From the NCBI GenBank assembly GCA_045615345.1, contig JAZLER010000003.1, positions 58,802 to 122,801 of the forward strand: 64,000 bases of DNA, given 5' to 3'. Each line of letters begins with the position of its first letter. Positions within the stretch are counted from its first letter, which is position 1. Position numbers and translations under genes: made by a program. Of this stretch, positions 41,661 to 50,943 are shown piece by piece. The notes below the pieces were generated by a model that had not been told where the DNA came from, made no database searches, and worked only from the letters and a program-made list of their open reading frames with translations. This DNA is from Fumia sp045615345. Lineage in GTDB: Bacteria > Bacillota > Clostridia > Oscillospirales > Ruminococcaceae.

Positions 41661-43754
41661 ATGAAAGTTTTTGAGCCGCTTGCCGTAACAGGCTTCAGTT
41701 TTTGTATTGCGCTTTTGTGTGCATCATTGATGCCTTTTGATATTTTGCTCATAGCTATATTGCCGTTGGGCCTGATTTTTCTCGGCGCGGTTATATTTTT
41801 CATCATAAAAGGCTTTGATATAAATCGCACGGTTATTGTAATTTCGATGTTCCTTATATTAACAGCAACAGTTATAAATGCAGGATACCGTGTTTACACT
41901 GCAAAGGTTGTATCACGGTTTCCCGAAACAGCTGTGAAAATAACGGCAACAGTTGAAAAGGAATATAAATCGAATAGTTTTCTTGTAAAGACCGAAAGCA
42001 TTGATATCCCTGACTATCCTCAGAGAATAAACATTATGATCTATTTGTCTGACGGTTATGAGCTTAACGAAGGCGAAAAATTCAGTTGTAATATAAAGGC
42101 ATACAGAGAAATCCCAACTCGTTCTGAGATGGGTAAAGGAGCGGTGATACCCGGGTATATTGCCGGCGATTATGAATTGTTGAAGGAAGCGCCTCCCGAA
42201 AGAAAATTTATTTCAGAATGCAGAGAAAAACTGGAAAATTCTGTGAAAAATACGATTTCTTCTCCTTACGATACTGTGCTTATTGCGATGCTCCTCGGTG
42301 ACACCGAAGAGATGAATTCAAAGATTTATGACAGGTTCAATATTGCAGGGATTTCCCATATACTTTGTGTATCGGGATTACATATATCCCTGATCTGTGG
42401 GATTTTTGCCTCATTTTTCGGACTTATATTCCGCAGAAAGCTTTTATCGGATATCCTGGGGATTTTTGTTACTTTGTTTTTTGTTGTGCTGACAGGTGCA
42501 GGTCCGTCATCTGTAAGAGCGTTTATAATGGCAGTAGCGCTGATACTCAGCAGGCATATAGTGAGAAATTACAGCCCAGTGAATATTCTTGGAGGAATAG
42601 TGTTCATTTTCTGCATTGCAGAACCTTATATTGTGTACAACAATGGTTTTCTTATGTCGGTATTTGCGGTATTTTCACTTTGTACAACAGCAACTATATG
42701 GGTCAGGAAGATAATCAGTAAATTTTCTGTACGAAGCAAAATTATTATCAGGATAATCAATCTTTTCTTTGCTTCTTTTACTGTTTCCATATTCCTTATA
42801 CCGATTATGCTGATGAGTTCGGGGTATACCTCCTTGCTTTCTCCCATAGCAAATCTTATAGTAATTCCCCTTGTGCCGTATGCAATGATTCTGGGTATGA
42901 TTTCTTCTGTGACAAATCTGCGGATAGTGGGATTACTGACGGAATGCATATTAAGGCTTATGGATTTTGTTGCTAAGATTATCAGGGAACTTCCGTTTTC
43001 TGTATTACCTCTTAATTTTGCATATATAAAAGGGGTGATTGTCGGTGTTTTTCTGATAATAGTTGTTGCAGCTTTAATGAAGAAACTCAGGAAATATTCA
43101 ATGCACATTCTCGCAATGAGCTTGGCTTTGTTTGTGATCGGTTCAACAGTTCAGTATTTTGAAAACAAAGATGTTTTAACTGTTACTGTACTGGAAGCCG
43201 GTGGGAGCGGTGTTGTAATGCATAAGAATAACAAGGTAATAGTTATAAACTCTGCTGTCGGTAGGAAAGCTGCAAATTATATCCGTTCTGTCGGTGCCAA
43301 TGATTTCGAGTTACTCTTGGTCACAAGTGACAGAAAAGAGGATGGCGGCGGAACTTATGATCTCACTTTAATGGAAAATCCGGAAGAAGTGATATATTCT
43401 CCCGACAGCAACTATGTAGGTGAGATAGAAAATGCAATTATGACAGAGATTTCTCCACTTGAAAGAGTAGTGCTCGGCGATGGTTTGCTGACAATAAATG
43501 ATAATGTCACGATAACGGCTAACGGAAAAGAATTTTTTGTTGACAGTTATGGTTCTTTTGGTGTTATGAATGGTAACGAAAAAGTAATTTTGAGAAAAGG
43601 CAAAAAAGTAGATACATTAGAACTGAAATATGATATAATGGATATAAATGATATAAAGAATTTTGAAAAAGACAATTTTCTCGCACTTAAACATAGCGAG
43701 AAAATTAAACTAAGGATAACCCCTGATGGGAAAATGCTCTTAAAGGAGAATTAA
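41661..43754 (+). CDS. comEC: DNA internalization channel protein ComEC/Rec2
   Basis: A 697-residue polytopic membrane protein with the N-terminal DUF4131 region and the central Competence domain (GISHILCVSGLHISLICG, then GAGPSSVRAFIMA). In transformation ComEC forms the channel for single-stranded DNA. The C-terminal part keeps the shape of a metallo-beta-lactamase domain (VLEAGGSG...VINSAVGR) but the usual THPHADH position reads TSDRKEDGGG, so metal binding appears lost. The ATG lies 15 bases after the T-run of the gpsA terminator, leaving no room for a promoter. holA follows one base later. Confidence 0.9.
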   Translation: MKVFEPLAVTGFSFCIALLCASLMPFDILLIAILPLGLIFLGAVIFFIIKGFDINRTVIVISMFLILTATVINAGYRVYTAKVVSRFPETAVKITATVEKEYKSNSFLVKTESIDIPDYPQRINIMIYLSDGYELNEGEKFSCNIKAYREIPTRSEMGKGAVIPGYIAGDYELLKEAPPERKFISECREKLENSVKNTISSPYDTVLIAMLLGDTEEMNSKIYDRFNIAGISHILCVSGLHISLICGIFASFFGLIFRRKLLSDILGIFVTLFFVVLTGAGPSSVRAFIMAVALILSRHIVRNYSPVNILGGIVFIFCIAEPYIVYNNGFLMSVFAVFSLCTTATIWVRKIISKFSVRSKIIIRIINLFFASFTVSIFLIPIMLMSSGYTSLLSPIANLIVIPLVPYAMILGMISSVTNLRIVGLLTECILRLMDFVAKIIRELPFSVLPLNFAYIKGVIVGVFLIIVVAALMKKLRKYSMHILAMSLALFVIGSTVQYFENKDVLTVTVLEAGGSGVVMHKNNKVIVINSAVGRKAANYIRSVGANDFELLLVTSDRKEDGGGTYDLTLMENPEEVIYSPDSNYVGEIENAIMTEISPLERVVLGDGLLTINDNVTITANGKEFFVDSYGSFGVMNGNEKVILRKGKKVDTLELKYDIMDINDIKNFEKDNFLALKHSEKIKLRITPDGKMLLKEN

Positions 43755-43755
43755 T

Positions 43756-44799
43756 ATGCCTTTTTTAAATGATACCGAATTTGCAAAAAGTATAAGGGAG
43801 GGGACGATAGCCCCCATATATTTCCTTTTCGGTAAGGAAACCTTTTTAGCAGAGGGATATTTTAAAAAACTTATCGAAAAAGCCGTTCCCAAAGGAACAG
43901 AAGCTTTTAATTTTCATCAGTTTGACGGGGCGGAACCGGATATGGTTTCGATTCGCGTTGAAGCAGAGGCGATGCCGCTGATGGCTCAGAAAAAATGTGT
44001 GGTTTTAAGAAATCCGAATATTGAAAAAATGGCAAAAGAGGACTTTGATTCCCTGCTTGAGATAGCGGAGGACCCTAATCCTTCCACTGTTTTTATAATT
44101 TTTGTTTCGGCTTTTGACCTTGATGCAAAAAAGAATGCGAGAGTGAAAAAACTTTCGGAAGCTGTTGCCAGAAACGGAATAACCGTTGATTTTTCTCCGA
44201 AAACTTCGGGGGAGCTTGTTAAAATAATTAAACAGCGTGTCGAAAAGGCGGGTTGTACGATAGATAATAATGTTGCATATTACATTATAGAAAGATGCGG
44301 AGGCGCCCTTGAACAGCTCACCACAGAAATAGACAAGCTCACAAGCTACCGTCCAGAAAGTACCATAACAAAAAAAGATGTAGAGGATGTTACGGGCATA
44401 AGTCTTGAGTCTTCGGTTTTTGATCTTGCTAAATGTCTTATGAGAAATGATTTCAACAAAGCATTCAGAATTCTTGATGAGCTTTTTATTGCAAGGCAGG
44501 AACCTATTGCAATTTTAGGTGTTTTAAATATGACTTTCGTAGACCTTTACAGGGCAAAAGTTGCAATGCTCGCTTCTGAAACGGCAGAAGAGTTATGTAA
44601 AATTTTCCCCTACAAGGGTAAAGAATTCAGGATAAGAAACGCAATGCGTGATGTACCGAAGTATTCGGTAACGACCTTAAGGAATTGCCTTAATATTTTG
44701 GCTGAGGCGGATATTGCGCTGAAAACTACCAAAAATGACGGAAGAATAACTGTTGAAAAGGTGCTTTCTTCTATTTTACAGGAGATTAATAAGAAATAA
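43756..44799 (+). CDS. holA: DNA polymerase III delta subunit
   Basis: The clamp-loader delta subunit, 347 residues, with IYFLFGKETFLAEGY near the N-terminus, the AAA-like domain (VFIIFVSAFDLDAKKNARVKKL) and the collar domain (SSVFDLAKCLMRNDFNKAFRILDEL). Starts one base after comEC, an arrangement (comEC-holA) that is widely conserved. Its stop codon abuts the next start. Confidence 0.93.
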   Translation: MPFLNDTEFAKSIREGTIAPIYFLFGKETFLAEGYFKKLIEKAVPKGTEAFNFHQFDGAEPDMVSIRVEAEAMPLMAQKKCVVLRNPNIEKMAKEDFDSLLEIAEDPNPSTVFIIFVSAFDLDAKKNARVKKLSEAVARNGITVDFSPKTSGELVKIIKQRVEKAGCTIDNNVAYYIIERCGGALEQLTTEIDKLTSYRPESTITKKDVEDVTGISLESSVFDLAKCLMRNDFNKAFRILDELFIARQEPIAILGVLNMTFVDLYRAKVAMLASETAEELCKIFPYKGKEFRIRNAMRDVPKYSVTTLRNCLNILAEADIALKTTKNDGRITVEKVLSSILQEINKK

Positions 44800-45387
44800 A
44801 TGGAACTTATAAAATGCTCAAAGCCCATAGTGGTTGAAGGAAAATACGATAAGATAAAGCTTTCCTCTTTAATAGACGGTACTATTATCGAAACTAACGG
44901 ATTTACGGTTTTTAAAGACGAGGACAAACTTGAGATGATAAGAGTCCTTGCAAAGAAAACAGGTATAATTATCCTTACTGATTCCGATTCGGCAGGGTTT
45001 AAAATAAGGAATTACATAAGAGGTGCCATTTCGGAAGGCGAAATAATCCATGTGTATATACCTGATATTTACGGTAAGGAAAAAAGAAAAACATTTCCTT
45101 CCAAAGAGGGAAAACTCGGTGTTGAAGGGGTAGATGTAAAAACTTTGCGTGAATGTTTTGAAAAAGCCGGGGTTTTTACAGAAAAAACAGCTGAAAAAAG
45201 AGAGGAAATAACCAAAACAGATTTATATTTGCTGGGGCTTTCGGGAACGGATAATGCATCAGGCAGAAGAAAAAAACTGTTAAAAGAGCTGAACTTCCCC
45301 GAGCTTATCAGCACAAAAGCCCTCCTCCCCATACTGAATACACTGTTTGACAGGGAAGAATTTATAGAAATTGCAGAAAAATTGTAA
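44800..45387 (+). CDS. rnmV: Ribonuclease M5
   Basis: A 195-residue TOPRIM enzyme that matures 5S rRNA. The TOPRIM motifs are clear: PIVVEGKYDKIKLSSL, IILTDSDSAGFKIRN, and the M5-specific GKLGVEGVDVKTLRE. Its ATG is the first base after the holA stop. No 5S rRNA gene is visible in the window. Confidence 0.95.
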   Translation: MELIKCSKPIVVEGKYDKIKLSSLIDGTIIETNGFTVFKDEDKLEMIRVLAKKTGIIILTDSDSAGFKIRNYIRGAISEGEIIHVYIPDIYGKEKRKTFPSKEGKLGVEGVDVKTLRECFEKAGVFTEKTAEKREEITKTDLYLLGLSGTDNASGRRKKLLKELNFPELISTKALLPILNTLFDREEFIEIAEKL

Positions 45388-45415
45388 TTTTTTTTGCTTT
45401 AATACAATAAAATTC

Positions 45416-45444
45416 TTGACATAACGCTTTGCAGGATATAAAAT
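45416..45444 (+). promoter_or_regulatory. Promoter of the RNase Y gene
   Basis: TTGACA at 45416-45421, 17 bases, TAAAAT at 45439-45444, giving a leader of about 110 bases. Confidence 0.8.
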
Positions 45445-45559
45445 ATATATGTGGAAGTTTGTATAATTTCCTTTTGGTGTATTGTTGCTGTACACCCACT
45501 GATATTTTTTTGAAATTTTGAAAATAAAAAATCTTGACAAAAGGAGGATGTATCAAAGA

Positions 45560-47128
45560 ATGAACAATATCGGCAGTATAGTTCTCTGCTGCTGTGTAAC
45601 TTTTGTGATTACTGCAATAATAGTTGGTCTTATTTTCTTTAAAATAGGAATTGCATACAGAAAAAAAGTTGCTGAAAAAGAAATCGGCGATGCCGAAGAA
45701 CAGGCACTTAAAATCATAAACGATGCACATAAAAATGCTAAAGCTAAAGAGAAGGAAATTTTAATTGAAGCCAAGGAAGAAATCCATAAGATACGCGCCG
45801 AGGCTGATAAAGACATTAAAGAAAGGCGCACCGAGGTAACTCGTCAGGAGAGAAGAATTCAGCAGAAGGAAGAATCTCTCGATCGTAAAATTGAAAACTT
45901 AGAGAAAAAAGAAGAAGCAATTCAGCAAAAACAACAGGTTGTAGACGAACAACTTATTGAAGCAGAAAAAATCAAAAAAAATCAGATAGATCAGTTGGAA
46001 CGCATTTCAGGTCTTACCGCTTCCCAGGCTAAAGATCAGCTTCTTGAAGCGTTAGAAAGCGAATTGGCGCACGAAAAAGCGTTGAAAATTTCAAATTACG
46101 AGCAACAGTTGAAAGACGAAGCAGAAGAAAAAGCAAGGGATTTGCTCTCTCTCGCAATTTCAAAATGTTCCGCAGACCATGTAAGTGAAGCAACAGTTTC
46201 TGTTGTAAACTTGCCTAACGATGAGATGAAAGGCCGTGTAATCGGTAGAGAAGGCCGTAACATCAGAACTCTTGAAACTCTCACAGGTGTTGATCTTATT
46301 ATTGATGATACACCCGAAGCAATCACACTTTCCTGCTTTGACCCCGTAAGAAGAGAGATTGCAAGACTTTCTCTGGAAAAACTTATTTCCGATGGAAGAA
46401 TTCATCCTGCAAGAATTGAAGAAACTTACGAAAAAGCAAAACGCGAAGTTGAACAGAAGATTAAAGCTGAAGGCGAACGCGCTATGATGGAAACCAATGT
46501 TCATGGCTTGCACCACGAACTTGTTAAACTTCTTGGTCGTTTGAGATACAGAACTTCATACGGACAGAATGTACTTGATCATTCTATTGAGGTTGCACAC
46601 TTGGCTGGTATTATGGCTGCTGAACTCGGCGTTGATGTTACAATGGCAAAACGCGCAGGTTTGCTCCACGATATCGGTAAGGCGCTCAACCATGAAATCG
46701 AAGGTTCTCATGTTCAGATCGGTGTAGATGTATGCCGTAAGTACAAAGAAAATCAGCAGGTTATCCATGCTGTTGAAGCTCACCATGGCGATGTTGAAAC
46801 TAAGACTGTTATCGCAGCTTTGGTACAGGCTGCTGATGCGGTTTCTGCTGCTCGCCCCGGTGCAAGAAGAGAAAATCTTGAAAGCTATATCAAGCGTCTG
46901 GAAAAACTTGAAGAAATTGCAAGCTCCTTTAATGGAGTTGAAAAGTGCTTTGCTATCCAGGCAGGTCGTGAAATCAGAATTATTGTCAGACCCGAAGTTA
47001 TCAAAGATGATGATATGGTACTTATCGCACGCGATATTGCTAACAAGGTAGAAAATGAGCTCGAATACCCCGGACAGATTAAGATTAACCTCTTGAGGGA
47101 AAGCAGAGCTATTGATTTTGCTAAGTAA
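45560..47128 (+). CDS. rny: Ribonuclease Y
   Basis: RNase Y is the membrane-anchored endoribonuclease that starts mRNA decay in Firmicutes. The 522-residue protein has one membrane segment (about 5-27), a long charged coiled coil (about 30-200), a KH domain (GRVIGREGRNIRTLE) and an HD domain with HDIGKALNHE near residue 370. An upstream ATG at 45548 is too close to AGGAGG (45542-45547); the ATG at 45560 is used, although its spacing of 12 is longer than ideal. A terminator follows. Confidence 0.95.
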   Translation: MNNIGSIVLCCCVTFVITAIIVGLIFFKIGIAYRKKVAEKEIGDAEEQALKIINDAHKNAKAKEKEILIEAKEEIHKIRAEADKDIKERRTEVTRQERRIQQKEESLDRKIENLEKKEEAIQQKQQVVDEQLIEAEKIKKNQIDQLERISGLTASQAKDQLLEALESELAHEKALKISNYEQQLKDEAEEKARDLLSLAISKCSADHVSEATVSVVNLPNDEMKGRVIGREGRNIRTLETLTGVDLIIDDTPEAITLSCFDPVRREIARLSLEKLISDGRIHPARIEETYEKAKREVEQKIKAEGERAMMETNVHGLHHELVKLLGRLRYRTSYGQNVLDHSIEVAHLAGIMAAELGVDVTMAKRAGLLHDIGKALNHEIEGSHVQIGVDVCRKYKENQQVIHAVEAHHGDVETKTVIAALVQAADAVSAARPGARRENLESYIKRLEKLEEIASSFNGVEKCFAIQAGREIRIIVRPEVIKDDDMVLIARDIANKVENELEYPGQIKINLLRESRAIDFAK

Positions 47129-47160
47129 AAAAGAGGGCAGAGGTAACTCTGCCCTTTTTG
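47129..47160 (+). terminator. Terminator after rny, immediately before comM
   Basis: Arms AAAAGAGGGCAGAG and CTCTGCCCTTTTT around GTAA. The next start codon is 13 bases after it. Confidence 0.92.
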
Positions 47161-47173
47161 TGTAGGTGATATT

Positions 47174-48700
47174 ATGTATACAAAACTGACAAGTGCCGGT
47201 CTTTTCGGAATGAATGCGTACCTTGTTGATGTTGAAATTGATATGATGCGCGGAATGCCGACTTTTGATATTGTAGGTCTTCCTGATTTAGCTGTTAAGG
47301 AAAGTAAAGACAGAGTAAAATCTGCAATGAAAAATTGCGGCTACGAAGTACCTGTCAAAAAGATTACGGTAAATTTGGCTCCTGCTGACCTTAAAAAGGC
47401 AGGACCTTTATACGATCTGCCGATTTTTCTGGCACTTTTGGCTGTAAGTGGACAGACCAAAGCCGACTTTTCCGACAGCCTTTTTGTGGGCGAAGTTGCC
47501 CTTGATGGTACGGTCAGAAAAGTTCAGGGCATACTCCCGATGGTGATGGAAGCGAAAGAAAAAGGCATAAAAAGAGCTTTTGTCCCTGCCGAAAATGCCC
47601 TTGAGGGAAGTGTTGTCAGGGGAATTGAGGTTTATCCCGTGAGCCGTGTTCAGGATGTTGTGGATTTCCTTGAAGGCATTCGTCCGTTGTCGGCGGTAGC
47701 TCCTGTTAAGTTTGAACCGACATATTCTGTTTCGGATGCCGATATGGAAGATGTAATGGGGCAACCTTTTGCAAAAAGGGCACTTGAAATTGCTGCGGCA
47801 GGCGGACATAACGCTTTGCTTATCGGACCTCCGGGCGCAGGTAAAAGTATGCTTGCAAAAAGAATTCCTTCAATTTTGCCCGATATAACCTTTGAAGAAG
47901 CTATTGAAACTACAAAAATCCATTCAATAGCGGGAGTTTTGTCCGATGAGGCGATTGTTACAAAACGACCTTTCAGGGCTCCTCACCACACCGTTTCTCC
48001 CGCAGGACTTTCAGGTGGCGGAACTATCCCGAAACCTGGCGAAATTTCACTGGCACATAACGGCGTACTGTTCTTGGACGAACTTCCTGAGTTCAACCGT
48101 TCTGCTATGGAAATTCTGCGTCAGCCTATTGAAGAGGGGATTGTTACGATTTCCCGTGCAAGCGGAACCCTTTCGTATCCCTGTGATATGATGGTTATAG
48201 CGGCGATGAATCCTTGTCCTTGCGGATATTTCGGCCACCCTACCAGAGAGTGTTCCTGTACCATAAATAAAGTGGTGAATTATCTTAATAAGGTAAGTGG
48301 CCCGTTGCTTGACAGACTTGATTTGCATATCGAAGTTGCACCCGTTGAGTTCAAGCATCTGTCCAACGGACAAAAAACTGAATCGTCTGCCGCTATCAGG
48401 GAAAGAGTCAATATGGCGCGCAAGATTCAGACCGAAAGATATAAAGGTACCGATATTCGCTGCAATGCAAATCTTACACCACATCTCCTGCGTGAATATT
48501 GTAAGGTGAGCGAACAGGGAATGGCAGCTTTGAAGAATGCTTTTGAAAAAATGGGAATGAGCGCAAGGGGTTATGACCGTATATTAAAGGTAGCAAGAAC
48601 TATTGCCGATCTGGACCGGAGTGAGAACATAGAGCTTTCACATATTTCCGAAGCGTTGCAATACAGAAGCCTTGACAGAAAATACTGGTATTATGAATAA
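47174..48700 (+). CDS. comM: YifB/ComM-like AAA+ ATPase (Mg-chelatase-like)
   Basis: A 508-residue protein with an N-terminal ribosomal-S5-like domain (VDVEIDMMRGMPTFDIVGLPDLAVKESKDRVKSA), an AAA+ core with GPPGAGKSMLAKR near residue 217 and FLDELPEFNRS, and a C-terminal domain with the CPCGYFGHPTREC zinc-like motif. In other bacteria ComM promotes branch migration during natural transformation. The ATG is 13 bases from a terminator, so a private promoter does not fit between them. Confidence 0.92.
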   Translation: MYTKLTSAGLFGMNAYLVDVEIDMMRGMPTFDIVGLPDLAVKESKDRVKSAMKNCGYEVPVKKITVNLAPADLKKAGPLYDLPIFLALLAVSGQTKADFSDSLFVGEVALDGTVRKVQGILPMVMEAKEKGIKRAFVPAENALEGSVVRGIEVYPVSRVQDVVDFLEGIRPLSAVAPVKFEPTYSVSDADMEDVMGQPFAKRALEIAAAGGHNALLIGPPGAGKSMLAKRIPSILPDITFEEAIETTKIHSIAGVLSDEAIVTKRPFRAPHHTVSPAGLSGGGTIPKPGEISLAHNGVLFLDELPEFNRSAMEILRQPIEEGIVTISRASGTLSYPCDMMVIAAMNPCPCGYFGHPTRECSCTINKVVNYLNKVSGPLLDRLDLHIEVAPVEFKHLSNGQKTESSAAIRERVNMARKIQTERYKGTDIRCNANLTPHLLREYCKVSEQGMAALKNAFEKMGMSARGYDRILKVARTIADLDRSENIELSHISEALQYRSLDRKYWYYE

Positions 48701-48762
48701 GATGCAGCGAGTTTAAGAAAGTGTGATACCTGTAACTGAGTGAAGTGTTATTGAGACACATA

Positions 48763-48798
48763 AAAACAGGCTGTAAAAGTGTTTTTACAGCCTGTTTT
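48763..48798. terminator. Bidirectional terminator between comM and a convergent gene
   Basis: Arms AAAACAGGCTGTAAAA and TTTTTACAGCCTGTTTT with a three-base loop. Serves comM on the plus strand and the membrane protein on the minus strand. Confidence 0.9.
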
Positions 48799-48802
48799 AT
48801 AT

Positions 48803-49651
48803 TTAATTTATTCTCCAACCATTTGGTAAATGCAGATAGTCGGTATACCAAAGTGTTATCTGTGCACCGTTTTTGCGGCATTTATACTCTGCGTGATCAA
48901 TATTGGTATTCAGGAGCATCCAGGTTTCTCCTTGGCCGTCAGTAAGAGAAGTGGGAAACTTTGGCGTAATACAAACATCCGTATCTTCGGATTCGTCTTG
49001 ACTTGAACTGTCGCCAAAGAAAACCGTATTCTTTTCTTTTTCTTCATTGGCTTTGTTCATTGCCGCAATGACGCTTGTCGGCAAAAGCCAGAGCAGCAAG
49101 CCAAACGGCCACATAAATTGGCAGATAAAAGCAAGTGCAGATGTCGGCAGAAACAAAAGCTTAAGCAAAAATCCGTCTACAGTCATTGCAAATCTTGCAA
49201 CACAGAATCCGAAAACGGAAATACAAATCATAAAAAGTACATCTCTTATAAAATGGCCCGGGTTTTTAGCCATGAGAATCTGAATAATAAATATAAATAA
49301 GATACAGACCCCACCTGCTATCAATGTATATTTGGCAAAATGCCAATCCTTTATATTTGAAAGAGTGTATTTGATTTTATCAGATCCGTCGTTAGTTCCG
49401 TCAACAACACCGAAAATGCAACCGTAACCCGACTGACCAATACAACAGCCCATGAGATAGAAATTCATGATAGGGAAAATATATTTTTCATAATAGAATC
49501 TGGAATTTATCTCCATTGTCATTGACGCAATGGAATAAAATATGTATATAAGGGAAATTACCATAAGAATAATCATCAAAATCTGTGGGTTGATAGCGAG
49601 GGTAGCATCGCCACCTGATTCGTATGCTTTATCAAATAAGTTGCCGAACAT
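48803..49651 (-). CDS. Hypothetical membrane protein with hydrophilic C-terminal tail
   Basis: A 282-residue protein I do not recognise. It has about five hydrophobic segments (near 24-46, 62-84, 110-133, 142-163 and 170-203) and a soluble tail of about 75 residues with a DESED acidic stretch and a final WMLLNTNID-YKCRKNG-LWYTDYLHLPNG segment. No catalytic motif is apparent. It has its own promoter and is divergent from a DUF308-type gene. Expression as an independent unit is likely. Confidence 0.6.
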   Translation of the reverse strand: MFGNLFDKAYESGGDATLAINPQILMIILMVISLIYIFYSIASMTMEINSRFYYEKYIFPIMNFYLMGCCIGQSGYGCIFGVVDGTNDGSDKIKYTLSNIKDWHFAKYTLIAGGVCILFIFIIQILMAKNPGHFIRDVLFMICISVFGFCVARFAMTVDGFLLKLLFLPTSALAFICQFMWPFGLLLWLLPTSVIAAMNKANEEKEKNTVFFGDSSSQDESEDTDVCITPKFPTSLTDGQGETWMLLNTNIDHAEYKCRKNGAQITLWYTDYLHLPNGWRIN

Positions 49652-49681
49652 AATATATCACTCCAATTTCAAATTAACATA

Positions 49682-49710
49682 AGTATAGACTGTTGAAAAA
49701 ATTTTGTCAA
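49682..49710 (-). promoter_or_regulatory. Promoter of the minus-strand membrane protein gene
   Basis: Minus-strand TTGACA (complement of 49705-49710), 17 bases, TATACT (complement of 49682-49687). Confidence 0.75.
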
Positions 49711-49715
49711 CTCCC

Positions 49716-49744
49716 TTGACTTAAAATGCTTTAAGTTATATAAT
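49716..49744 (+). promoter_or_regulatory. Promoter of the HdeD-like gene
   Basis: TTGACT at 49716-49721, 17 bases, TATAAT at 49739-49744. Its -35 box lies back to back with the -35 box of the divergent promoter. Confidence 0.8.
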
Positions 49745-49765
49745 TGCAATAAAAGAGGTGTGCAT

Positions 49766-50254
49766 ATGAAAAAAATTGGATTTTATCAGATCAGTTCAGG
49801 CCTATTCTCGATTATTACAGGGCTTATGCTTGCGTTTCTTCGTGGTAATATTCTGAATATGGTTATCACAGTTATAGGAATTGGATTTATTGTGTCCGGG
49901 CTTGCGTTCGGTATAAAACATATTACCAAGTTTTCGCTTTTGAAAATAATTATGGGAATATGCACGGTTGTGTTTGGCAACACTTTTATCAATTTGAGTA
50001 TGTATATAATGGGTATTGCGCTTATCGTTTTGGGGATAACCCAATTTGTTTCTGCTAATTCCTACAGCAAAGGAAGAATGGGGTTTCGTTATATGACCTT
50101 GGTGTTTATCAGACCGGTTTTGACTCTTGTTGCAGGTGTTTTCATTTTTTTTAATCCTTTGGGATCGATCGAGGCGCTCTTCCTAGTTTGTGGGATTCTT
50201 ATGACAGCGGGTGGCGCATGGGACTTGTATCGTGGCATAAAATTTAGTTTTTAA
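49766..50254 (+). CDS. Small HdeD/DUF308-like membrane protein
   Basis: A 162-residue protein made of about six short membrane segments with the DUF308 repeat pattern (LGI-FIVSG-AFGIKHI and LLVAGV-FFNPLGSIEALFLVCGILMTAGGAWDLYRG). The role is unknown; related proteins are acid or general stress-associated in enterobacteria. Preferred start ATG at 49766 with GAGGTG upstream. Confidence 0.72.
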   Translation: MKKIGFYQISSGLFSIITGLMLAFLRGNILNMVITVIGIGFIVSGLAFGIKHITKFSLLKIIMGICTVVFGNTFINLSMYIMGIALIVLGITQFVSANSYSKGRMGFRYMTLVFIRPVLTLVAGVFIFFNPLGSIEALFLVCGILMTAGGAWDLYRGIKFSF

Positions 50255-50270
50255 TCCTTAAACAATGAAT

Positions 50271-50303
50271 AAAAACCCGCAAGGATTTTTCCTTGCGGGT
50301 TTA
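50271..50303. terminator. Terminator between convergent small genes
   Basis: Arms AAACCCGCAAGG and CCTTGCGGGTTT around ATTTTT; works for the HdeD-like gene and for the minus-strand gene that ends at 50306. Confidence 0.85.
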
Positions 50304-50305
50304 TT

Positions 50306-50584
50306 TTACTTATTTACACGGTCGAGCCAGATGGTTGCAATGTCAAGTGCTTCATAAAGCCCCTGCTTTTCAGCTTTTTTAAGAATAAGCTTATCCGGGG
50401 GGAGAGTAAGGTCGGTACTCATCATCTGCAAAGAAATTTTTCCTGAGATTTTAAGGTCCTTGAAATCCTCATCGGAATGAACCTGCATCATAACAACATA
50501 AGGTTCGTTCATATCACCATAGTAAATAGTCTTTCCGTTTCTTACAAGCGGACGACCTTTATATGAAAAGAAATCATTAGCCAT
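50306..50584 (-). CDS. Conserved hypothetical protein, 92 residues
   Basis: A soluble small protein without signal peptide or known motif. It begins MANDFFSYKGRPLVRNGKTIYYGD and has a conserved-looking MQVHSDEDFKDLKISGKISLQ followed by LPPDKLILKKAEKQGLYEALDIA. A clear AGGAGG and a TTTACA-17-TAACAT promoter precede it, which supports a real gene. The function is unknown. Confidence 0.75.
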   Translation of the reverse strand: MANDFFSYKGRPLVRNGKTIYYGDMNEPYVVMMQVHSDEDFKDLKISGKISLQMMSTDLTLPPDKLILKKAEKQGLYEALDIATIWLDRVNK

Positions 50585-50616
50585 ATTTAAATCCTCCTAT
50601 TTAATTACTATATAAT

Positions 50617-50645
50617 ATGTTACCATAAAAAAAGGAAAGTGTAAA
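50617..50645 (-). promoter_or_regulatory. Promoter of the 92-residue hypothetical gene
   Basis: Minus-strand TTTACA (complement of 50640-50645), 17 bases, TGg-TAACAT (complement of 50617-50622). Confidence 0.6.
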
Positions 50646-50683
50646 GGCAAAAATAAAAATTTAAAAAAATTAGAATAAATTGC

Positions 50684-50712
50684 TTGACAACTGACAAAAT
50701 ATAATGTATAAT
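50684..50712 (+). promoter_or_regulatory. Promoter of the tRNA-Asp/tRNA-Gly unit
   Basis: TTGACA at 50684-50689, 17 bases, TATAAT at 50707-50712, 17 bases before tRNA-Asp. Confidence 0.9.
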
Positions 50713-50729
50713 TCTCTTTACCGACAAAT

Positions 50730-50806
50730 GGCCCGCTAGCTCAGTTGGTTAGAGCGCTAGCCTGTCACGCTAGAGGTCGTGGGTTCGAGCCCCATGCGGG
50801 TCGCCA
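50730..50806 (+). tRNA. tRNA-Asp (anticodon GTC)
   Basis: A 77-base cloverleaf starting GGCCCGC and ending GCGGGTCGCCA with encoded CCA. Anticodon arm GCTAGCCTGTCACGCTAG gives loop CTGTCAC and anticodon GTC; T-loop GTTCGAG. Confidence 0.97.
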
Positions 50807-50814
50807 TTTGATAT

Positions 50815-50890
50815 GCGGATTTAGCTCATCTGGTAGAGCGCCACCTTGCCAAGGTGGAGGTAGCGAGTTCGAGCCTCGTAATCCGCTCCA
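50815..50890 (+). tRNA. tRNA-Gly (anticodon GCC)
   Basis: A 76-base cloverleaf starting GCGGATT and ending AATCCGCTCCA with encoded CCA. Anticodon arm CCACC-TTGCCAA-GGTGG gives GCC; T-loop GTTCGAG. It lies eight bases after tRNA-Asp. Confidence 0.97.
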
Positions 50891-50943
50891 TTAATCCTAT
50901 TCAAACGCCCAGAAATAGGTTATACTTGAGGGAAATCCCTTGC

